NCBI GenBank assembly: GCA_029077775.1
Contig: JAQNCU010000211.1
Span: forward strand, 1 to 5,574
From: Acidocella sp.
GTDB lineage: Bacteria > Pseudomonadota > Alphaproteobacteria > Acetobacterales > Acetobacteraceae
Reading direction: 5' to 3'
Length of the DNA: 5,574 nucleotides
Each line of letters starts with the position of its first letter. Positions within the stretch are counted from its first letter, which is position 1. Shown piece after piece: positions 1-5,574 of the stretch. Below the pieces are notes generated by a model, which saw only the letters and a list, made by a program, of their open reading frames with translations, was not told where the DNA came from and ran no database searches. The translations under genes and the position numbers were made by a program.

Positions 1-2
1 GC

Positions 3-644
3 TCCAATATTTTCCTGGCCAATGCGGGCCAGGTCAAAGGGCTCAGCGGCGCGCAGCAGGAGGAAATCGGCGCTAAACTTACAGCTCTTAATGGCCGCGC
101 GGACGGCACCATCGCGCTCTATAACATCGAACGTAATAACATCCTCACGTCCACATCGTCGGACACCATCGCCGATATCGGCAGCGAGAAATCTCAAGGC
201 ATCGAAGTCTCGGCTGATTGGGCGCCGGTTTCGCATCTCGCGCTGCAAACCAATGCATCATACACCCACGCGCGCTACGGCACGTTCGTGGACCCCACGA
301 CCGGGCTGAACGCCGATGGCAATCTGCCGCCAAACGTGCCCAGCTATACTGCCAACGCATGGGCCTATTACACCGGGGCCTTCAATATGCCGCTGGATCT
401 CGGCCTTGGTGCCCGCTTTGTCGGCGCGCGCGCGGGCAATTATGGCAACACCCTCACGCTGCAACCCTACACGCTCGTGAACCTTTCGCTCACCTATCAC
501 GTCACACCGCATGTCGATGTCACGGGCCGCGTCGATAATGTGCTCGACAAAGCCTATGCCTCCTGGGCGGATGTCAATTATCCCTCCGAGGTTCTGCTCG
601 GCGCGCCGCGGGCCTTCTACATGGAACTGCATGTCCATGGCTAA
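3..644 (+). CDS. TonB-dependent outer-membrane receptor, C-terminal part (5' end outside window)
   Basis: This is the last 213 residues of a TonB-dependent receptor, which imports ferric siderophores or similar ligands across the outer membrane using TonB energy. The frame is open from the left edge. It shows alternating beta-strands with loops, as expected of the 22-strand barrel. Landmarks visible are GSEKSQGIEVSADWAP (residues 60-75), matching the family's G-x-x-S-x-G-I-E-V strand; NLPPNVPSY (107-115), the common P-x-x-P-x-Y-x-x-N type turn; and VDNVLDKAY (177-185), the N-L-x-D-K-x-Y signature, followed by GAPRAFYMEL (200-209) as the last strand. The plug domain, TonB box and signal peptide lie upstream of the window, so the ligand cannot be named. 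The C-terminus reads HVHG rather than the usual terminal aromatic residue. The gene overlaps the following PepSY gene by 14 bp, which suggests translational coupling. Confidence 0.93.
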   Translation, partial: SNIFLANAGQVKGLSGAQQEEIGAKLTALNGRADGTIALYNIERNNILTSTSSDTIADIGSEKSQGIEVSADWAPVSHLALQTNASYTHARYGTFVDPTTGLNADGNLPPNVPSYTANAWAYYTGAFNMPLDLGLGARFVGARAGNYGNTLTLQPYTLVNLSLTYHVTPHVDVTGRVDNVLDKAYASWADVNYPSEVLLGAPRAFYMELHVHG

Positions 645-2187
645 ACCGCGCCCGATCGGTTTCGATCCGGCAAATCCCCGCGCCGCTGGCTTGTCCTGGC
701 CGTGGCGCGGATGGACCAAAACCGCGACGCGGCGACTGTCATGGCTGCACCGCTGGCTGGGCGTGGTGATGTGCTTGTTTTTCTCCGCGTGGTTTTTAAG
801 CGGCGCGGTCATGCTCTACGTCCCTTTCCCCGCCTTAAGTGCTGCCGCGCGGTACGCGGGCGAACCCCCCATCGCCACCGCCGACGTACTTATTGCCCCC
901 GCCGCCGCTGCCGCCGGGATGACCGTGGAGGCCGCCAGTTTGGTCCAGGGGGTGCAAGACCCTCTCTACATTTTCCAGAATGGTGCCGGGCAGACCGTAA
1001 CAATCGACGGGCGCACAGGCAGCCCGGCCCCGTTGGCCACCGCCGCGCAGGCCGCCACCATCGCCGCGCGCTTCACCCACACCCCCGTCGCCGCCGTGGC
1101 GGGGCCATACGGTTATGACCAATGGATCGTACACCAGCATTTTGACCCTTACAGGCCGTTTTACCGGGTCTCGCTGGCCGACTATAAGGGCACGCAGCTT
1201 TACGTCTCGGCCCGCACCTATCAGGTGTTGCAATTAACAACCCTGCACGAACGCTTCTGGAACTGGGCCGGTGCGGTTGTTCATTGGATCTATCCCACGA
1301 TCATCCGCCGGTCATATCCGTTATGGGATAATCTGGTCTGGTGCCTCTCTCTGGTCGGCATCTTCACTGCTGCAGCGGGGCTCACGCTTGGCATCACGCG
1401 GATGCGCGCGGCTATGCGCCATCCTAAACACCCGGGAATCTCCGCCTTTCGCGGGCTATTCCGCTGGCACCATCTCCTTGGCCTCACCGCCGGGCTTACG
1501 TTGTTCACGTGGATTTTCAGCGGCTGGCTCTCGGTCGACCATGGCCGGATCTTCTCAACCGGCATCCCCACGGGTGTTGAGGTTGCAGCCGCCCGCGGCA
1601 TCACGCTGCCTGACGCCCTGCGCGCCGTCACCCTGGCGGATCTGCGCGCCCTGCCGCCGAGTGCCGAGATCGATTTTGTTGCCCTTGACGGCCAGAGCTA
1701 TCTCGTCGGGCACAGCGCCGCCGCCCGCCCCGCCATCCTCCCGGCCGCAGGTGGTCCGATCATTCATGAATTCCCAGATGCTGCCCTGGCTTCGGCCGCC
1801 GCCGCCGCCTGGCCACAGCTTGATTTCCAGCGCCTCGCGCATATCAAGCCGCATGACTGGTACGCCAACCTGCCAGACGCGCCGCTGCCGCCCCATACCA
1901 GGCGCGTGTATTTTACGGGCCAGGGCGAAATCTGGGTCGATATCGACGCCGACACAGGCATAATTCAAGACGTGATGGACCCGAGCCGCCGGGTCTATTG
2001 CTGGCTGTTCGACGGGCTGCACACATTCGACATCCCCGGCCTGCCCGCGCACCCGTTCGCGCAGAAACTCCTGATGCTCGTCCTGCTCGCAGGCGGCTTC
2101 GCGCTCAGCGCGTCCAGCGTCGTCCTCGCGTTTCGCCGCGTGCGCCGTCTTGCCCCCAAATCATTCATCAAATCAACCAAGGGATAA
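631..2187 (+). CDS. PepSY-domain four-helix inner-membrane protein, probable ferrisiderophore reductase type
   Basis: The 518-residue protein has four predicted membrane helices at about 42-65, 233-255, 281-301 and 478-502. Arg/Lys-rich stretches at 26-41, 257-278 and 502-517 put both termini and the middle loop in the cytoplasm. Two large periplasmic regions (about 66-232 and 302-477) carry PepSY-like segments. The first is YVSARTYQVL followed by a W/H-rich stretch (191-220). The second is GEIWVDIDADTGII (432-445) followed by WLFDGLHTFD (458-467). Histidines at 40, 206, 218, 280, 281 and 463 lie in or near the helices; in the FoxB family such residues bind haem and the protein reduces ferric siderophores. 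That function is inferred from architecture and from the receptor gene next door. ATG 631 has GGA five bases upstream; ATG 637 (MAKPRP) is an in-frame alternative. Both lie inside the receptor gene. A DUF3088 gene follows after 3 nt. Confidence 0.9.
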   Translation: MSMAKPRPIGFDPANPRAAGLSWPWRGWTKTATRRLSWLHRWLGVVMCLFFSAWFLSGAVMLYVPFPALSAAARYAGEPPIATADVLIAPAAAAAGMTVEAASLVQGVQDPLYIFQNGAGQTVTIDGRTGSPAPLATAAQAATIAARFTHTPVAAVAGPYGYDQWIVHQHFDPYRPFYRVSLADYKGTQLYVSARTYQVLQLTTLHERFWNWAGAVVHWIYPTIIRRSYPLWDNLVWCLSLVGIFTAAAGLTLGITRMRAAMRHPKHPGISAFRGLFRWHHLLGLTAGLTLFTWIFSGWLSVDHGRIFSTGIPTGVEVAAARGITLPDALRAVTLADLRALPPSAEIDFVALDGQSYLVGHSAAARPAILPAAGGPIIHEFPDAALASAAAAAWPQLDFQRLAHIKPHDWYANLPDAPLPPHTRRVYFTGQGEIWVDIDADTGIIQDVMDPSRRVYCWLFDGLHTFDIPGLPAHPFAQKLLMLVLLAGGFALSASSVVLAFRRVRRLAPKSFIKSTKG

Positions 2188-2190
2188 CAG

Positions 2191-2532
2191 ATGACCGATA
2201 GACTTTTCATGCTCCGCCCCGGATTTTTCGATGGGGCGCGCGGCCCGCTTTATTGTGGCGATTCCCTTGGTGTTGAGGGTCTTTTGAGCTTTTTCCCTGC
2301 CTTGCGGGACCAGATCGAGGTCCACTACATCGACGCCCCGCGCCCCCGCGCTGAGATCATCGCGCTGATCGGTCCGGACCACCAATCCGCGCCGGTGCTC
2401 GTGCTCTCCCCTGGCCAGACGCCGCCCTCAGACATCCCCATAAAAACCGCCGGGATGCTGCATTTCATCGACGACCCAGAGGCCATCCGCCTTTATCTCT
2501 CGCACACCTACGCCGCTGGCCTTCCGGCCTGA
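2191..2532 (+). CDS. DUF3088 family small thioredoxin-like protein
   Basis: This 113-residue soluble protein has no signal peptide or membrane helix, so it is probably cytoplasmic. It matches what I know of the DUF3088 family: an N-terminal LRPGF (residues 8-12), a YC-x-x-x-x-x-VEG-LL-x-x-FP block (21-36), an IDAPRPR block (47-53), and QSAPVLVL (65-72). The layout, with a cysteine after the first strand and a strand-preceding proline about 45 residues later, resembles a thioredoxin fold. The apparent active site is C22-G-D-S25, a C-x-x-S, and C22 is the only cysteine, so a dithiol mechanism is excluded. P68 would be the cis-proline. The biochemical function of the family is not known to me. 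The start is clear: AAGGG at 2179-2183 lies seven bases before the ATG and the gene begins 3 nt after the PepSY stop. Co-transcription with a putative metal reductase suggests a redox or metal-handling helper role. Confidence 0.82.
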   Translation: MTDRLFMLRPGFFDGARGPLYCGDSLGVEGLLSFFPALRDQIEVHYIDAPRPRAEIIALIGPDHQSAPVLVLSPGQTPPSDIPIKTAGMLHFIDDPEAIRLYLSHTYAAGLPA

Positions 2533-2549
2533 ACGTGCCTGAGCCTGGG

Positions 2550-3239
2550 ATGAAAATCATCGGGCTGATCGGCGGGATGAGCTGGGAGAGCACGGCCATC
2601 TATTACCGGCGGCTGAATGAGGAAGTGCGCCGCCGCCGTGGCGGCCTGTATTCGGCAGAAATCGTTCTCCGCTCACTGGATTTCACCCGCATCGTCGCGC
2701 TCCAGCATCTGGGGGATTGGGATGGTGCTGCCGACATACTCGCCGCCGCCGCGCAACAGCTTGAGGCCATGGGTGCGTCTATGGTCCTGATCTGCACCAA
2801 CACCATGCACAAAGTGGCCGAACAGGTGCAGCGCGCGATAACCATCCCATTGCTGCACATCACCGACCCCACAGCCCGGGCGGTGTGCGCAGGCGGCTGC
2901 CAGCGCCCGCTTTTGCTCGCGACCCGCTACACCATGGAGCAAAATTTCTACCTCGACCGCCTGCGCCAACAACACGGCCTCTCTCCGGTCATCCCATGCG
3001 AGCCCGACCGGGCGCTGATCCACGATATTATTTTCGATGAATTATGCCGTGGCGTCATCCACGAGGAGTCCCGCGCGACCTACCGCGCCGTCATCGCCCG
3101 CGGCATTGCCCGGGGTGCGGACAGTGTCATCCTCGGCTGCACAGAAATCGGGCTGCTGATCGGCCCCGCGGATTGCCCGGTCCCTCTATTCGACAGTACC
3201 ACCCTGCACGCAGACGCCGCGTTGGATGCGTGTTTGTAA
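2550..3239 (+). CDS. ygeA: Aspartate/glutamate racemase, YgeA/RacD type
   Basis: This 229-residue cytoplasmic enzyme belongs to the cofactor-independent Asp/Glu racemase superfamily. Its length and sequence follow E. coli YgeA (about 230 residues) closely: MKIIGLIGGMSWEST at the N-terminus, ICTNTMHKVA (81-90), ATRYTMEQNFY (124-134) and LGCTEIGLLI (195-204). Ordinary members use two cysteines as acid/base pair. Here, as in E. coli YgeA, the N-terminal motif reads C-T-N-T, which puts Thr83 where the first catalytic cysteine normally sits, with Cys197 as the second. That arrangement was described in E. coli as giving preference for L-substrates. I chose ATG 2550, which gives the canonical MKxIGLxGGMSWEST start; GTG 2535 would add five residues. 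It follows DUF3088 by 17 nt and probably closes the operon. The product could supply or remove D-amino acids; a link to the receptor's ligand is speculation. Confidence 0.92.
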   Translation: MKIIGLIGGMSWESTAIYYRRLNEEVRRRRGGLYSAEIVLRSLDFTRIVALQHLGDWDGAADILAAAAQQLEAMGASMVLICTNTMHKVAEQVQRAITIPLLHITDPTARAVCAGGCQRPLLLATRYTMEQNFYLDRLRQQHGLSPVIPCEPDRALIHDIIFDELCRGVIHEESRATYRAVIARGIARGADSVILGCTEIGLLIGPADCPVPLFDSTTLHADAALDACL

Positions 3240-3275
3240 CGGGGTGATGATTGCGGGTGCCGGAGAGACACCCCG
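3240..3275 (+). terminator. Weak hairpin just after the racemase gene
   Basis: CGGGGTG (3240-3246) and CACCCCG (3269-3275) are perfectly complementary, with a 22-nt loop. A nested alternative pairs GGGTG (3255-3259) with CACCC (3269-3273). The position directly after the stop codon fits an operon end, but no T-run follows, so intrinsic termination is doubtful. Confidence 0.25.
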
Positions 3276-3284
3276 GATTGACGA

Positions 3285-3298
3285 TGATCTCGAGATCA
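3285..3298. repeat. Perfect 14-bp palindrome in the intergenic region
   Basis: TGATCTCGAGATCA is an exact inverted repeat without a loop. It lies between the racemase and the glycosyltransferase gene, at the point where base composition becomes A+T-rich, and about 20 bases upstream of a possible promoter. A dimeric regulator could bind here, but no known operator consensus is recognised and chance is possible. Confidence 0.4.
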
Positions 3299-3319
3299 GA
3301 AAATAACATATTATTTATA

Positions 3320-3349
3320 TTGCCTCGGAATTTATTACCAAGCTACATA
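3320..3349 (+). promoter_or_regulatory. Possible sigma-70-like promoter for the plus-strand glycosyltransferase
   Basis: TTGCCT (3320-3325) and TACATA (3344-3349) are separated by 18 bases inside an A+T-rich stretch about 75 bases upstream of the TTG start. The composition change and the upstream gap of about 180 bases make an own promoter likely here. The exact boxes are only moderate matches. Confidence 0.25.
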
Positions 3350-3412
3350 TCAACGTACCGCTGACCTTTCTCCTGCAGATCATGAACTATCAGTTTCTTG
3401 AAAACCAAATTC

Positions 3413-3425
3413 GGAGCGTGATTTG
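3413..3425 (+). promoter_or_regulatory. Ribosome binding site deciding a TTG start codon
   Basis: GGAG at 3413-3416 lies six bases before TTG 3423. In this frame a TGA at 3399-3401 closes the region upstream and no ATG or GTG lies between. The next in-frame ATG (residue 42) would remove the conserved LTILIPVYNG strand of the glycosyltransferase fold. The TTG is therefore the best start. Confidence 0.7.
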
Positions 3426-4559
3426 ACTGAACTCCAAAGGTCGCCAACTGTTCAAGACAAACTGTTAACAATCCTCATCCCCGTATATAATGGCGAGAAA
3501 TACCTTAAAAACCTATTGCAATTATTTGCCGATGCTTATGCGCGGATGCCGGAACAATTCGCCGACGTCGACCTTGTTGTTGGCAACAATGTTTCGACCG
3601 ACGGCACACAGGCGGTTGCTGAATCATTCGTTTCTACCCTGCCAATATTGCGCCCTCTCATTCTCACGCCGCATCTTCCAACAGCTGAACTGAACATCTT
3701 CAGGGCATTCCGGCTCTGCCGAGGAATTTTCACTTGGACATTGGGGGTTGACGACATTCCTGTATTCTCGAGCTTCGGTGGTGTCATCGATCACCTGCGC
3801 GCTGAGCAGGCCGACATGTACCTCTTCAACTACGCGGTTGTGTCGCCAAAAATGAAGGTCACCCGTCACTGCGTATTCCAAATGAACCAACCGTCATATG
3901 CGGTTAATATTGTCGATGTGACACAGAGATTCGGTTTTTGGTCCACTGTCGCTGGTATTTCCGGGCAGATCATGCGGACCGCCTCGGTTATGGATTATGA
4001 TCTGCCACAAATGTATGAAAAGACAACCAAGGTTTATGTCCATGTCGGGGCGTATCTTGAGTGCTTCAAAGATCGCCGTACAACCCTGATCAACCTGCCG
4101 ATCGTATTTTATAAATCGTCTCCTAACGACTTCGTGCACTGGCGAAAAGCCGCGAAATTGATGGATGTTTGTGATGAATTTTTCTGGACACTTGGTTACG
4201 TCCGTCTATTGGTTTACCTTGAAGAGAAATCGATAATTGATAGCAATTATCTGAAATATATGCTGGAGACCAACGAGAGGAATTCTTTTCGCCCGATCTT
4301 TATCGTGGTTGAAAAATTTAGCAATCAAATCATGCTCATGACCAAGACAGATGAGCCGCGCAATCATCTAAGCGAGGATGAGTTTGCCGAGATTTCCGGC
4401 TATCTTGCACGTAAAGAGCCCTTTTTGCGCGAATATCTCTGGAAGCTTAGGGAAATTTTTGACCTTGTCCGGTCAGGTGGCTTGGTTTCAGACAGTGACT
4501 GGGAAAACCTCAAATCTCTGGCAGCATCGTTAAGCATCACCTCGTGCGGTCGGGGTTAA
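3423..4559 (+). CDS. Family-2 (GT-A fold) glycosyltransferase
   Basis: This 378-residue protein is predicted to transfer a sugar from a nucleotide-sugar donor, probably in surface polysaccharide or glycan synthesis. The acceptor and sugar are unknown. The N-terminal GT-A domain shows LTILIPVYNGEKYL (15-28), the first Rossmann-like strand; LVVGNNVSTDGT (51-62), equivalent to the usual D-N-x-S-x-D-G-T nucleotide-binding motif; and WTLGVDD (105-111), the DXD-equivalent metal site with D110-D111. The region from about 115 to 230 would hold the acceptor side. The rest (about 240-378) is mostly helical and charged and I do not recognise it. No signal peptide or clear membrane helix is seen, so it is likely cytoplasmic or membrane-peripheral. 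It starts at TTG with a good GGAG. Base composition is clearly lower in G+C than in the upstream operon, suggesting transfer. It converges on a truncated glycosyltransferase, overlapping its 3' end by 23 bp. Confidence 0.85.
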   Translation: MTELQRSPTVQDKLLTILIPVYNGEKYLKNLLQLFADAYARMPEQFADVDLVVGNNVSTDGTQAVAESFVSTLPILRPLILTPHLPTAELNIFRAFRLCRGIFTWTLGVDDIPVFSSFGGVIDHLRAEQADMYLFNYAVVSPKMKVTRHCVFQMNQPSYAVNIVDVTQRFGFWSTVAGISGQIMRTASVMDYDLPQMYEKTTKVYVHVGAYLECFKDRRTTLINLPIVFYKSSPNDFVHWRKAAKLMDVCDEFFWTLGYVRLLVYLEEKSIIDSNYLKYMLETNERNSFRPIFIVVEKFSNQIMLMTKTDEPRNHLSEDEFAEISGYLARKEPFLREYLWKLREIFDLVRSGGLVSDSDWENLKSLAASLSITSCGRG

Positions 4560-5472
4560 GCGAACCTGAACCCTTCACAATCAATTTGAGTATTCTGTAA
4601 GCGGGATGAAGTACCGTAAACTGACGGACGTACTGCCTTAAGCTCACGCGTGATGGAGATTGGACGGTTAAGGCCATCGATTCCTGTTGCGCTGCTTGTT
4701 TTGGATGGAGCGACAAGCCGAAATGGTGCAAGTAGTTAGTTGACGCTAGATGCGCAACATATTCACTTGCCCCCATGCCAGAAGCTTTGAATGTGTTGTT
4801 GCTAATCCTCGGCTCATCCATCTCTATTGCCCTGTAGAGACATCGGAAGGAAAACTGCATTTTCCATAAATCACCGTATCCAATGGAGACGTTTCCGAGA
4901 TACCACAGGCGTTCTGCTTCACCATCTAGTTGCACTGAATCCATGTGGCTGGCAAAGATTTTCTCTACCCTAGAAAGAATCGGATCTAAGGCAAAAAGCT
5001 CATAAAAGTTCGAAACTTCGGCTATGGTTGGGATAATATTTTTGACGTTCCCGGCGCTTTCGTTGCGCAGATCTTCCCATGCGGTGATAGTTTGTAGCCG
5101 CCTTTCCATTATGTGGACCGCCCTAGTCGAAAGCAATTTAGTGAAAAAAACCATGTCCCCAAGCCGGTGCAAATAGGCCGGGAAACCACCTAAATCCCTA
5201 TAATCATTGCTCCGTATCAGCATCGAACAGGGATGAAGCGAGTTTCCACTGATGTAGAACTGCTTGAGATGTTCATCCACGGTCATTAGGCCGGTGCTCG
5301 TAAGCGAGGCAACGTGATGGGGCGGCGTGATCGTCTTGCCATCGCCGTTTTCATAGTAATTGTTCGAAAAAACCGCTGAATAGTTCCCAGCAACCGCCAA
5401 CATATCTTCAAGGCGCGTCTGTTCGTAGGTATCCCTGCGGTGTGAACCGCCTTGTCTGTTGGGTGTTATCAC
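4537..5472 (-). pseudogene. Family-2 glycosyltransferase, truncated at its N-terminus (probable remnant)
   Basis: Read on the minus strand, the open frame has 311 codons from GTG 5472. From residue 16 it looks like the second half of a family-2 glycosyltransferase catalytic domain: YEQTRLEDML (16-25) resembles the helix that follows the DXD site, SAVFSNNYYENGDGK (32-46) the next strand and turn, CSMLIRSNDYRDLGGF (82-97) the S-x-L-I-R...GGF block, and LGDMVFF (104-110) probably the catalytic-base region, with D106. The first roughly 90-100 residues, with the P-x-Y-N strand, the nucleotide-sugar motif and the DXD, are missing. The first 10-15 codons look unrelated, and upstream DNA has stops in all minus frames (for instance TAG three codons before the GTG). 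The C-terminal half (about 140-311) is helical and unrecognised. It is probably inactive. ATG at 5403 is another possible start but would be shorter still. Confidence 0.7.
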
Positions 5473-5574
5473 CTGAAGCTACGCTTTTAAGCTGAGCTTA
5501 CGAGCGGAGTTAACTACATAGCATTGAGCTGCTGCTGGTTTCGTGGACACCGAGATAAGGTGTTTAACGTGACA
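5443..5574 (+). mobile_element. Possible left end of an IS3-type insertion sequence (continues beyond window)
   Basis: Three things point to a mobile-element end. TGAACCGCC at 5443-5451 resembles the ends of many IS3-family elements, which begin TGA. Glycosyltransferase-like coding sequence on the minus strand stops at almost exactly this place. The remaining stretch is stop-rich in the minus frames and ends with AAGG (5557-5560) eight bases before GTG ACA (5569-5574), which would suit the start of a plus-strand transposase orfA. The other inverted repeat, the target duplication and any transposase sequence lie outside the window, so family and boundary are tentative. A simple deletion or recombination junction is the alternative. 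Confidence 0.4.

Noticed and set aside
511..630. Upstream in-frame extension of the PepSY gene to ATG 511
   Set aside because: The extra 40 residues overlap the receptor's conserved last strands by more than 100 bp and lack any hydrophobic or domain character; ATG 631 fits better.
258..812. A 184-codon minus-strand open frame across the receptor end and the PepSY start
   Set aside because: It is antisense to two well-supported genes and has no recognisable family pattern; long antisense frames are common in G+C-rich DNA.
1794..1810. GCC-triplet run as a possible phase-variable microsatellite
   Set aside because: It is a short alanine tract in a G+C-rich gene and triplet changes would not shift the frame.
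1555..2052. A 165-codon minus-strand open frame inside the PepSY gene
   Set aside because: It has low-complexity Gly/Arg-rich composition, no ribosome binding site and lies wholly antisense to a convincing membrane protein gene.
2535..2549. GTG 2535 as the racemase start
   Set aside because: It would add MPEPG before the MKIIGLIGGMSWEST sequence at which the family normally begins.
4553..4573. GGGTT/AACCC hairpin as a bidirectional terminator between the convergent genes
   Set aside because: The stem is only five pairs with an 11-nt loop and there is no T-run on either strand.
1..5574. CRISPR arrays, tRNA or rRNA genes, riboswitches
   Set aside because: No regularly spaced repeats, cloverleaf-like sequence or ribosomal RNA sequence was seen on either strand.

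Overview
The window looks like chromosomal DNA from a G+C-rich Gram-negative bacterium. A TonB-dependent outer-membrane receptor and an inner-membrane PepSY protein fix the envelope type. The G+C-rich codon use and the gene set suggest an alphaproteobacterium, perhaps an acetic-acid-bacterium relative; that placement is a guess. The window has two parts with visibly different base composition.

Positions 1-3239 are G+C-rich and hold four tightly packed plus-strand genes. They are the 3' end of a TonB-dependent receptor, a complete four-helix PepSY membrane protein of the ferrisiderophore-reductase type, a small DUF3088 thioredoxin-like protein, and a YgeA-type aspartate/glutamate racemase. Gene junctions are a 14-bp overlap, a 3-nt gap and a 17-nt gap, so this reads as one operon. 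The likely scheme is that the receptor imports a ferric chelate and the PepSY protein reduces or processes it at the inner membrane. The roles of the DUF3088 protein and the racemase in this setting are open.

Positions 3240-3422 are an intergenic region that turns A+T-rich at about 3300. It holds a weak hairpin, a perfect 14-bp palindrome, a possible promoter and a possible 14-codon leader ORF.

Positions 3423-5442 are lower in G+C and hold two unrelated family-2 glycosyltransferases facing each other, with stop codons overlapping by 23 bp. The first (plus strand) is complete and starts at a TTG. The second (minus strand) has lost the N-terminal part of its catalytic domain, including the nucleotide-sugar and DXD motifs. 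Its homology-like sequence ends abruptly near 5440, next to a TGAACCGCC sequence that resembles an IS3-type insertion-sequence terminus. The last 130 bases are stop-rich and end in a ribosome-binding-site-like AAGG followed by GTG ACA, possibly the start of a transposase gene beyond the window. The right half therefore looks like surface-polysaccharide DNA of foreign origin, damaged by a mobile element.
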